The notes: a model not told the origin generated them from the letters alone. Counted from the first letter of the stretch, positions 1-5,073 are shown. The stretch: 5,073 nucleotides of DNA from Betaproteobacteria bacterium (GCA_023266245.1 JAHFRO010000181.1:1-5073), one strand, 5' to 3'. Numbers and translations are program-made.

Positions 1-7
1 GGCTGGG

Positions 8-115
8 CTAGTGCCGTTCCAACTATTTATGCCAATCCAACTGTTTCTCCAGGGGCCAACTGTCCGCGCCAGGCGAGCCGCCGGAATTTGGAGAAACAAG
101 TTGGAACGGCACTAG
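8..115. mobile_element. Short inverted-repeat element, MITE-like (candidate)
   Basis: A 17-bp perfect inverted repeat lies at 8-24 (ctagtgccgttccaact) and 99-115. A second paired block lies inside it, 42-51 against 89-98 (10 bp). The right arm (89-115) is continuous; the left arm is interrupted by 17 nt (25-41), because an 18-bp unit is imperfectly duplicated there. Both ends carry CTAG (8-11 and 112-115). This fits insertion with a TA duplication (as in IS630/Tc1-like or some IS5-family elements) or a YTAR-type CTAG duplication (as in the IS5 group). There is no room for a transposase, so if mobile it would be a non-autonomous MITE of about 100 bp. The alternative is a structured 3'-end or terminator-like hairpin for the minus-strand gene that ends at 112, but there is no T-run after the stem. 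The structure is seen directly; mobility is inferred. Confidence 0.5.
13..48 (+). repeat. Imperfect 18-bp tandem duplication inside the left arm
   Basis: Units 13-30 and 31-48 match at 14 of 18 positions and share the core tccaact. A third ccaactgt occurs at 56-63 with similar spacing. This duplication explains why the left arm of the inverted repeat is longer than the right arm. Repeated cores near an element end could be protein-binding sites, but that is inference. Confidence 0.5.
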
Positions 116-867
116 TGGATAATGTATCCGCCGTCCATGACGAGCGCGTGGCCGATCACGTAGCCGGCGTCCTTCGACACCAGAAACGCCACCACGCCCG
201 CGACTTCCTCGACGGTGCCGAAGCGGCCGATCGGCACGTCGCGCGCGCGTTGTTCCAGCTCTCCCGGGTTCCGGCCTGCCAGGAAACCCTCGGTGGAGAC
301 GGGCCCGGGGCACACGGCGTTGACCGAGATGCCGTCCGCCGACAGCTCGAGGGCCATCGAGCGGGTGAGCTGGATGAGGCCCGCCTTGGTGAGGTTGTAG
401 ACCGCGCCGTAGCGTGAAGCGACGATGCCGAGCTGGCTCGCCATGTGTATCACATGTCCTCCGCCCTGCGCGCGCATGATGGGCACCACCGCCTGGCTTG
501 CAAAGAAGGGGGCGCTCAGGTTCACCGCCACCAGCCGCTCGAACTCTTCGTGCGAAAATTCGCCGAAGGCCTTGCGGACCCGAATGCCTGCGTTGTTCAC
601 CAGGATGTCGATCCGGCCCATGCGCTGGTGGGCCGCCGCGACCATCGCCTCGGCCTCTCCCTTGCGCGCAAGGTCGTGCACGCCCCAGTCGGCGTCCGGG
701 GCGCCGGCCTTCCGGCAGGCCGCAGCGGTGTCCTCGAGCTCCGCCTCGGTGCCGTCCGCCGCGAGGTAGATCGCGGCCCCTTCGGAGGCGAGGCGCAGCG
801 CCACCGCCCGGCCTATCCCGCGCGAAGCGCCCGTAACAAGGGCGGCCTTTCCGTTCAACTCACGCAT
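112..867 (-). CDS. SDR family NAD(P)-dependent oxidoreductase (SDR 1, catalytic tetrad intact)
   Basis: A 251-residue classical short-chain dehydrogenase/reductase, the usual length for FabG-like enzymes, predicted cytoplasmic. It carries the nucleotide-binding TGASRGIG motif at residues 12-19, NNAG at 91-94, and the full catalytic tetrad Asn116, Ser144, Tyr157 and Lys161. The CPGPV loop at 186-190 and a C-terminal DGG complete the family signature. Asp38 at the end of the second beta strand suggests NAD(H) rather than NADP(H). It would interconvert a hydroxyl and a keto group; the substrate is not identifiable. GGGAGG at 879-884 lies 11 nt before the ATG, a slightly long but acceptable spacing. 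The gene follows the Bug receptor gene by 93 bp on the same strand, so it is probably the last gene of that transcript. Its TAG stop is shared with the end of the inverted-repeat element. Family assignment is secure; the name fabG is avoided because catabolic SDRs look the same. Confidence 0.95.
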   Translation of the reverse strand: MRELNGKAALVTGASRGIGRAVALRLASEGAAIYLAADGTEAELEDTAAACRKAGAPDADWGVHDLARKGEAEAMVAAAHQRMGRIDILVNNAGIRVRKAFGEFSHEEFERLVAVNLSAPFFASQAVVPIMRAQGGGHVIHMASQLGIVASRYGAVYNLTKAGLIQLTRSMALELSADGISVNAVCPGPVSTEGFLAGRNPGELEQRARDVPIGRFGTVEEVAGVVAFLVSKDAGYVIGHALVMDGGYIIH

Positions 868-907
868 CGCCTGCTTTTCCTCCCGCAGAATCGAACCGGC
901 AATCGGG

Positions 908-945
908 CGCCGCGGCGAGCCTGGCCGTGGAGGAAGGCCGCGGCG
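908..945. repeat. GC-rich inverted repeat in the Bug-SDR 1 intercistronic gap
   Basis: A 9-bp perfect inverted repeat (cgccgcggc at 908-916, its complement at 937-945) is separated by 20 nt in the 93-bp gap between the receptor stop and the SDR 1 ribosome-binding site. In RNA it could form a stable hairpin and attenuate or stabilise the transcript between the two genes. No T-run follows, so it is not a canonical intrinsic terminator. Such repeats also arise by chance in DNA this GC-rich. Confidence 0.3.
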
Positions 946-960
946 TGGCGCTGGCCGCGT

Positions 961-1932
961 TCAGTCGACCTTGAGCCCCGCCGCGCGCACCACTTCGCCC
1001 CAGGCGCGCACTTCACTGGCCACATGATCCTTGAACTGGGCCCTTGTGTACGGCGCCGCTTCGGCCGAGTTCGCGGCAAGCAGCTCCTTCATTCGCGGCT
1101 GTGCCACCGCCTTCATCACTTCCGCGTGCATCCGATCCAGGATGCTCCGCGGCGTGCCGCCGGGCGCGAAAAATCCCGTGTTGCATCCCATGTCGAACCC
1201 GGGGATGGCTTCCGCAACGGCCGGGGTATCCGGATACAGCGGTGAGCGCTTCGGCAAGGTGATTCCCAGGAGCGTCAGCCTTCCGGCTTTTATGTGGGGG
1301 ATGGCGGCGGAAATACACGAGAAATACATCCCGGCTTCTCCCGCGACCAGAGCGACCGTGGCCGGCCCGCCTCCCTTGTAGGGCACGTGCAGCGGCTTGA
1401 TCCCGGTGTGGCGGTTGAACCGTTCCCCGGTGAGGTGCGTGATGGAGCCGGGCCCGGAAGAGGCGAAAGCGAACTCGCCGGGGCGTGCCTTTGCATATTC
1501 GATCAGTTGCGCGATCGTCTTGATGCCGTACTTGGGATTGACGACCAGCACCAACGGCGAGCGCGACGGCAGCGCGACCGGTTCGATGTCCTTCAGCGGG
1601 TTGTACGACAGCTTCTTGTAGAGGCTCGCGCTGATGGCATGGCTCGGCACATCGGTCATCAGCAGGGTGTATCCATCCGGGTTTGCCTTCGCGGCGATGG
1701 CGACGCCCAGCGTTCCCGCGGCGCCCGGGCGGTTGTCCGGGACCACCTGCTGCCCGAGCGATTCGGTCAGCGCGGCGCCCAGGCCGCGGGAAACGACATC
1801 GGTGATGCCGCCGGGAGGCCAAGGGACGATCATCCGGATCGGCCTCGACGGATACTCCTCGGCGTTCGCCTGCGTAAGCATCGGCAGGAACAGCGCGCCG
1901 AGCAGCAAGCCTGCGGCTTTCATGGCTTTCAT
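961..1932 (-). CDS. Bug/TctC family tripartite tricarboxylate transporter substrate-binding protein
   Basis: A 323-residue periplasmic solute receptor of the Bug (TctC-like) family, close to the usual length of about 320. The N-terminus is a Sec signal peptide: Lys residues, a hydrophobic stretch LLLGALFLPML at 9-19, then a cleavage site after Ala24 (ANA before EEYPSRP). The mature part starts with the family hallmark YPSRPIRMIVPWPPGG and Asp45 of the ligand loop. NRPGAAGTLG (67-76), DGYTLL (86-91), SGPGSITHLTGE (159-170), HVPYKGGGPA (182-191) and GFFAPGGTP (253-261) follow in the expected order. Bug proteins bind small carboxylates, amides or related ligands; specificity cannot be read here. 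No TctA/TctB membrane genes are present, as is common for orphan Bug genes, so it may share a permease or act as a sensor. The frame is open to 2094, but the start at 1932 is chosen because it has a strong ribosome-binding site and gives a clean signal peptide. Confidence 0.95.
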   Translation of the reverse strand: MKAMKAAGLLLGALFLPMLTQANAEEYPSRPIRMIVPWPPGGITDVVSRGLGAALTESLGQQVVPDNRPGAAGTLGVAIAAKANPDGYTLLMTDVPSHAISASLYKKLSYNPLKDIEPVALPSRSPLVLVVNPKYGIKTIAQLIEYAKARPGEFAFASSGPGSITHLTGERFNRHTGIKPLHVPYKGGGPATVALVAGEAGMYFSCISAAIPHIKAGRLTLLGITLPKRSPLYPDTPAVAEAIPGFDMGCNTGFFAPGGTPRSILDRMHAEVMKAVAQPRMKELLAANSAEAAPYTRAQFKDHVASEVRAWGEVVRAAGLKVD

Positions 1933-2015
1933 CGTCTCTCCTCCTGGCTTCTTGTGTGGGGCTGCGTGCTCAGGGTGGCGATATCTTCGGGCGCTGCGTT
2001 CGCCACATCCGTCAT
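1929..2015 (-). CDS. Possible 28-codon leader ORF overlapping the Bug start (speculative)
   Basis: On the minus strand an ATG at 2015-2013 opens a 28-residue frame whose TGA (1931-1929) overlaps the receptor start codon as ATGA. It contains the receptor's Shine-Dalgarno sequence. The peptide begins MTDVANAAPED and ends in RSQEERR, is hydrophilic and resembles nothing I recognise. The overlap is the arrangement seen in translational coupling. However, there is no convincing ribosome-binding site ahead of it, and short frames like this arise by chance. Treat it as a hypothesis only. Confidence 0.15.
   Translation of the reverse strand: MTDVANAAPEDIATLSTQPHTRSQEERR
1940..1945 (-). promoter_or_regulatory. 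Ribosome-binding site fixing the Bug receptor start
   Basis: AGGAGG on the minus strand sits 7 nt before the ATG at 1932-1930. It is the strongest Shine-Dalgarno match among the genes of the window. It rules against the upstream TTG at 2094, which would add 54 basic residues ahead of the signal peptide, and against the second in-frame ATG at 1923, which would be 16 nt away. Confidence 0.85.
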
Positions 2016-2075
2016 CTTGCCGGTTCGCTCGCTTCAAGCAAGCCGCACGGAACCGGCGCGCACGGAGTACAATCG

Positions 2076-2105
2076 ATGTTAGAACCTCCTCCAATTCCGT
2101 GTCAA
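2076..2105 (-). promoter_or_regulatory. Candidate sigma-70 promoter for the Bug receptor gene
   Basis: On the minus strand a perfect TTGACA (-35, at 2105-2100) is followed after 18 nt by TAACAT (-10, at 2081-2076, 4 of 6 to consensus). TCTAAC at 16-nt spacing is an alternative -10. Transcription would start near 2069, leaving an untranslated leader of roughly 137 nt before the receptor ATG. A promoter here would let the receptor and SDR 1 be expressed independently of SDR 2, which fits the 196-bp gap upstream of the receptor. Confidence 0.5.
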
Positions 2106-2128
2106 CAACACGTCGCGCGCGGACCGGC

Positions 2129-2923
2129 CTACCAGAGAGACTTCAGCCTGCCGCCATCCAGGTTGAGAGACACGCCGGTGATGTAGCTCGCGCGTTCGGA
2201 GCAGAGGAACACGATGGCGTTGGCGAGTTCCTCGGGCCGGCCGAACCGGTTGAGCGAGTTCTTGCGCGCCGCGCGTCGCCGCGCTTCCTCTTCGCTTTCC
2301 GCGCCGAGCTCCGCGGCGAGCCCCTGGGCGTTCCGGCGCCAGAGGTTGGTGTCGACCCAGCCGGGGCAGATCGCGTTCACCAGGATGTTGTCCTCGCCGA
2401 ACTCGGTGGAAAGCGACTTGGTGATGTTGAGCAGCCCGCTGTTGGTGATGCCGCTTCCGAACATGTAGGGATCCGGCTCCTTGCCGGCGCCGCCGATCAC
2501 GTTGACGATCCGTCCCCAGCGCTGCGCTTTCATCAGGGGATGGACCAGCCGGATCGCGCGCAGAAAACCGAACAGCTTGGTCTCGAGCTGCTCCTTCAGG
2601 CCCGCGTCCGTCATCACGTCGAACCGGCCCGAGTACATCTGGCCTGCGTTGTTCACCAGTATGTCCACGCCGCCGAACTGCTTTTTCGCGCTCTCGACGA
2701 GCCGTCCGATGTCGTCCGTCTTCATCATGTCGGCCACGACCGCGTGAATTTCCCCGCCGGTCGCCTTCGCCAGCTCCGCGCGCGTGCGCTCCAGCGTTTC
2801 CGCGTTGCGGCCGCAGATCATCACCCGCACCCCTTCCTCGAGGAACTGCCGGGCCGTCTCCCGGCCGATGCCGCGGCTCCCGCCGGTCACTATGGCCGAC
2901 TTTCCCTTGATACCGAGATCCAT
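2129..2923 (-). CDS. Divergent SDR family protein lacking the catalytic tetrad (SDR 2)
   Basis: A 264-residue short-chain dehydrogenase/reductase fold protein, predicted cytoplasmic. The cofactor site looks intact: TGGSRGIG at 13-20, Arg39 after the second strand (typical of NADP(H) users) and NNAG at 91-94. The CPGWV loop (187-191) and C-terminal LDGG are also present. The catalytic positions are not: the tetrad Asn, Ser, Tyr and Lys are replaced by Lys116, Gly144, Ser157 and Asn161. These codons were checked on the DNA (AAG, GGC, AGC, AAC). Around them the frame is undisturbed, so this is a family trait, not decay. Databases hold a subgroup of SDRs with similar changes, to my recollection, but their chemistry is poorly known. 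It may bind NADP(H) with different chemistry or act as a non-catalytic partner. AAGGA at 2935-2931 lies 7 nt before the ATG. It is the first gene of the minus-strand block and diverges from the dehydrogenase at 3104. Confidence 0.92.
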   Translation of the reverse strand: MDLGIKGKSAIVTGGSRGIGRETARQFLEEGVRVMICGRNAETLERTRAELAKATGGEIHAVVADMMKTDDIGRLVESAKKQFGGVDILVNNAGQMYSGRFDVMTDAGLKEQLETKLFGFLRAIRLVHPLMKAQRWGRIVNVIGGAGKEPDPYMFGSGITNSGLLNITKSLSTEFGEDNILVNAICPGWVDTNLWRRNAQGLAAELGAESEEEARRRAARKNSLNRFGRPEELANAIVFLCSERASYITGVSLNLDGGRLKSLW

Positions 2924-3103
2924 CTGGTTTTCCTTGTTTTCAGAAGCGACTTGAAGATACCCGATTCCGTCGCATTGTAAATCAAGACGCCGGAAGCGCG
3001 AGCGCCAGATCCCGTCACGTGCGGCGGCATCGCGGCGCTGCTATCGGGAAGCCCGGATTTGCGGAACAATTGCGGCATCGGCAAACGATGAGGAAAGCGG
3101 AAC
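2924..3103. promoter_or_regulatory. Divergent promoter region between SDR 2 and the dehydrogenase
   Basis: These 180 bp separate two divergent starts and must hold promoters in both directions. The most AT-rich patch is around 2972-2985. On the plus strand TTGAAG (2951-2956) with TGTAAA (2976-2981 region, 19-nt spacing) is a weak candidate. On the minus strand TACAAT (2979-2974) is a 5-of-6 match to a -10 but lacks a good -35. An imperfect dyad, gacttga at 2948-2954 against tcaagac at 2982-2988, spans this patch and could be an operator. Ribosome-binding sites are at 2935-2931 (minus) and 3091-3094 (plus). No regulator gene is in view. Confidence 0.4.
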
Positions 3104-3973
3104 ATGAAAATCGGGTTTATCGGTTTGGGCCAGATGGGCCGGGGCATGGCGGGCCGGCTGCTCGACTGCGGATATGCGTTGAGCGTGTGGAACCGGTCGC
3201 GCGCGGTGGCTGAAACGTTCCGGCCGCGCGGCGCGGTCGTGGCCGGACGGCCGGATCAGCTGCTCGACGCCGACGTGGTGATCACCATGCTGGCCGACGA
3301 CGCGGCGGTGGAGGCGGTGTGGGTCGCGTCGGGACTGGTCCGGAAGCTGCCGGCCTCGACCATCCACCTCAATATGGCATCGGTCAGCCTGAGCATGGGA
3401 CGGCGGCTCGCGGAACTGCATCGCGCGGCGGGGGCGCCCTATGTTTCGGCGCCGGTGTTCGGGCGGCCGGAGCCGGCCGCAACCGGGCAGCTGGACATCG
3501 TCGCGGCCGGCGCCGAGGCCGCGATCGCGCGCTGCGCGCCCCTGTTCGAGGCGCTCGGGCGCCGCTGGTTCAACGTGGGAACCGAAGCGCACTGCGCGAA
3601 TATCGTGAAAATCGCGCGCAACTTCCTGCTCGGCGCCATCATCGAGGGCCTGGGCGAAGCCTTTGCGCTGGTCCGGAAATCCGGCGTCGATCCCGCGACG
3701 TTTCTCGACATCATCACCAGCACGTCGATGAATGCTCCCGCCTACAAGAACTACGGAAGGCTGATACTGGAAAAACCGGCGCAGGCGACCTTCACGCTGA
3801 AGCTGGGCATGAAAGACGTGGAGCTGGCGCTCCAGGCCGGCGATGACACCGCCGTGCCGCTGCCGCTGGCCGCGCTCCTGCGGGACCAGCACCTGGCCGC
3901 CATCGCGCGCGGCTACGGGGACAAGGATTGGGCGTCGCTCGGCAACTACATCGCGGAGAGCGCGGGGCTCTAG
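3104..3973 (+). CDS. NAD(P)-dependent oxidoreductase, 3-hydroxyisobutyrate dehydrogenase (beta-hydroxyacid dehydrogenase) family
   Basis: A 289-residue member of the beta-hydroxyacid dehydrogenase family, the typical length, predicted cytoplasmic. The N-terminal Rossmann domain opens with MKIGFIGLGQMG (GxGxxG at 7-12). Asn30-Arg31 after the second strand is the pattern of NADP(H)-preferring members. The catalytic Lys169 and the Asn173 four residues on are present in NIVKIARN, and KD at 237-238 of the all-helical C-terminal domain is kept. The substrate loop reads SAPVFGRP (115-122) in place of the canonical DAPVSGG: the Ser of that motif is Phe119 and the next Gly is Arg121. It therefore probably does not use 3-hydroxyisobutyrate itself, and the substrate is unknown. 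AGGA at 3091-3094 lies 9 nt before the ATG. It diverges from SDR 2 and converges on amiC with only 5 bp between stops. Relatives include glyoxylate/succinic semialdehyde reductases and imine-reductase-like proteins. Confidence 0.93.
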   Translation: MKIGFIGLGQMGRGMAGRLLDCGYALSVWNRSRAVAETFRPRGAVVAGRPDQLLDADVVITMLADDAAVEAVWVASGLVRKLPASTIHLNMASVSLSMGRRLAELHRAAGAPYVSAPVFGRPEPAATGQLDIVAAGAEAAIARCAPLFEALGRRWFNVGTEAHCANIVKIARNFLLGAIIEGLGEAFALVRKSGVDPATFLDIITSTSMNAPAYKNYGRLILEKPAQATFTLKLGMKDVELALQAGDDTAVPLPLAALLRDQHLAAIARGYGDKDWASLGNYIAESAGL

Positions 3974-3978
3974 GAAAC

Positions 3979-5073
3979 TCAGGGGTTCTGGACCAGCCGG
4001 TCGCGCGCCAGTGGCGGATTCCTGGCGAAATAGCGTTTGATGCCGGCGAAAATCGCCTCCGCCATCTTGTCCTGGTACGCCTCGTTCCGCAGCTTTTTTT
4101 CCTCGTCCGGATTGCTGATGAACGCGGTTTCCACCAGGATCGAAGGAATATCCGGGGATTTCAGCACCGCAAATCCGGCCTGTTCCACCTGCGACTTGTG
4201 CAGCGTGTTGATGCCGCCGAGCTCGGCGAGGACCGACCGTGCGGCCTTGAGGCTGTCGTTGATGGTCGCGGTCTGGGAGAGGTCGAGCAGCGTCTGCTTG
4301 AGGTAGGGATCGGATATGTCGAGATTGACGCCGCCGATCAAGTCGGCCTCGTTCTCGCGCTTGGCCAGCCAGCGCGCCGCCGCCGAGGTCGCCCCGGATT
4401 CCGACAGCGCGAACACCGAGGAACCGCGCGCGTGCGGCCTGATGTAGGCGTCGGCATGGAGGGAAACAAAGAGGTCCGCGCGCACCCGCCGCGCTTTCGC
4501 TATCCGCATCTGCAGCGGAATGTAGTAGTCGCCGTCGCGGATCAGCACCGCGCGCATGTTGGGCTCCTGGTCGATGCGGGCCTTGAGCTTGCGCGCGATC
4601 GCGAGCGTGATGTTTTTCTCGTAACTACCGCCGCGGCCGCGCGCTCCGGGATCTTCGCCTCCGTGGCCCGCGTCCAATGCGACGATGATGAGGCGCCCGC
4701 CATCGGGACTCTTCAGCGCCGGGCGCGCGGCGGGCTTAGCTGCCGGGCGCGCCGCTTCGCCGGGCGCTGCCGCTTGCTGCGGTCCCGGTTCGGCGGGCGT
4801 GGCGGCGGTTTCGCTCTGCCCCTGCAGTTTGTCGAGGAAGGCGAGCAGGGGATCGGGCGGCTCGAGGGGATAGATGTCGAGCACGAGACGGTGACCGTAG
4901 TCACCGACCGGAGCCAGCGTAAACGCCTGCGGCCTGACTTCGCTCTTCAGGTCGAACACCAGCCGCACCACGCCGGGCTTGAAGCGCCCGATGCGCATCC
5001 CTTTCACGTAGGGATCGTTGGCGCCGACCCGGTCTGCCAGGCCGGTGAGCGTGGCGGTGATATCGACATCTTC
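3979..5073 (-). CDS. amiC: N-acetylmuramoyl-L-alanine amidase AmiC (5' end outside window)
   Basis: The C-terminal 364 residues of a periplasmic zinc amidase that cleaves the bond between MurNAc and L-Ala in septal peptidoglycan during daughter-cell separation. The frame is open to the window edge, so the signal sequence and true start are not seen; the GTG at 5007 is internal. Visible residues 1 to about 72 are the end of an AMIN domain (septal peptidoglycan targeting), followed by an Ala/Pro-rich linker (about 86-122) and an Amidase_3 domain (about 128-352). Zinc and catalytic residues are all present: His137 (DAGHGG), Glu152 (SYEKN), His206 (SLHAD) and Glu315 (VETAF). The segment before VEQAGFAVLK (LDLSQTATINDSLKAARSVL) corresponds to the autoinhibitory helix region of E. 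coli AmiB/AmiC, so activation by an EnvC/NlpD-type LytM factor is expected. The order AMIN-linker-Amidase_3 separates it from AmiA, which lacks AMIN; AmiB-like naming is the only real alternative. Confidence 0.95.
   Translation of the reverse strand, partial: EDVDITATLTGLADRVGANDPYVKGMRIGRFKPGVVRLVFDLKSEVRPQAFTLAPVGDYGHRLVLDIYPLEPPDPLLAFLDKLQGQSETAATPAEPGPQQAAAPGEAARPAAKPAARPALKSPDGGRLIIVALDAGHGGEDPGARGRGGSYEKNITLAIARKLKARIDQEPNMRAVLIRDGDYYIPLQMRIAKARRVRADLFVSLHADAYIRPHARGSSVFALSESGATSAAARWLAKRENEADLIGGVNLDISDPYLKQTLLDLSQTATINDSLKAARSVLAELGGINTLHKSQVEQAGFAVLKSPDIPSILVETAFISNPDEEKKLRNEAYQDKMAEAIFAGIKRYFARNPPLARDRLVQNP

Noticed and set aside
8..115. Integron attC site
   Set aside because: One RYYYAAC-like core can be found (35-41), but no matching GTTRRRY partner in the right place and no integrase or cassette array; the perfect terminal repeats and CTAG ends fit a MITE better.
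8..115. Intrinsic transcription terminator of the SDR 1 transcript
   Set aside because: Long inverted repeat but no T-run on either side and a large bulge and loop; kept only as an alternative in the element entry.
445..1245. 266-codon plus-strand frame over SDR 1, the gap and the receptor 3' end
   Set aside because: Antisense shadow that crosses two real genes and their intergenic gap; no recognisable domain and low-complexity His/Arg-rich composition.
1013..1822. 269-codon minus-strand frame inside the Bug gene
   Set aside because: Same-strand alternative frame of the receptor gene; the receptor frame carries all Bug motifs in order.
1933..2094. N-terminal extension of the Bug receptor to a TTG at 2094
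   Set aside because: It would put 54 basic residues ahead of a normal signal peptide, and a strong ribosome-binding site directly precedes the ATG at 1932.
1634..2980. 448-codon open frame on the plus strand, the longest in the window
   Set aside because: It lies antisense to SDR 2 and the start of the Bug receptor, both of which have clear family motifs. Its translation is Arg/Ala/Pro-rich without domains, as expected for the reverse frame of GC-rich genes.
3041..3892. 283-codon minus-strand frame opposite the beta-hydroxyacid dehydrogenase
   Set aside because: Reverse-frame shadow, Arg/His/Gln-rich with no domain; the plus-strand gene is unambiguous.
4681..5007. GTG at 5007 as the start of the amidase
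   Set aside because: The frame stays open with AMIN-like sequence through the window edge, and AmiC needs a signal sequence that is not seen here.

Overview
The window is a GC-rich, tightly packed piece of a proteobacterial chromosome. A Betaproteobacterium (Burkholderiales-like) is the best guess. The reasons are the high-GC codon use, an orphan TTT/Bug-type periplasmic binding protein of the sort greatly expanded in that group, and an AmiC-type cell-wall amidase. The taxon is inferred from gene content only.

Layout, left to right: (i) 8-115, a short inverted-repeat element ending in CTAG/TA, exactly at the stop codon of the next gene; (ii) a minus-strand block, read right to left, of SDR oxidoreductase 2 (2923-2129), a secreted Bug/TctC solute-binding protein (1932-961) and SDR oxidoreductase 1 (867-112); (iii) a 180-bp divergent promoter region (2924-3103); (iv) a plus-strand 3-hydroxyisobutyrate-dehydrogenase-family oxidoreductase (3104-3973); (v) a convergent minus-strand amiC, whose 5' end lies beyond the window and whose stop is only 5 bp from the stop of the oxidoreductase.

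The left four genes look like an accessory catabolic cassette. A periplasmic receptor would capture a small carboxylate or similar ligand, and three nicotinamide-dependent oxidoreductases would act on hydroxy or oxo intermediates. The substrate cannot be read from the sequence. The amidase is a housekeeping cell-division gene and probably marks the edge of the conserved backbone.

Two observations deserve most attention. SDR 2 keeps the Rossmann fold and the NNAG motif but has lost all four catalytic-tetrad residues, whereas SDR 1 in the same cluster keeps all four at identical residue numbers. The element at 8-115 has 17-bp perfect terminal inverted repeats and sits in the TAG stop codon of SDR 1, such that the reading frame and stop are the same with or without it. 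I see no CRISPR array, tRNA, rRNA, phage gene or transposase gene, and no gene-free stretch longer than 300 bp.
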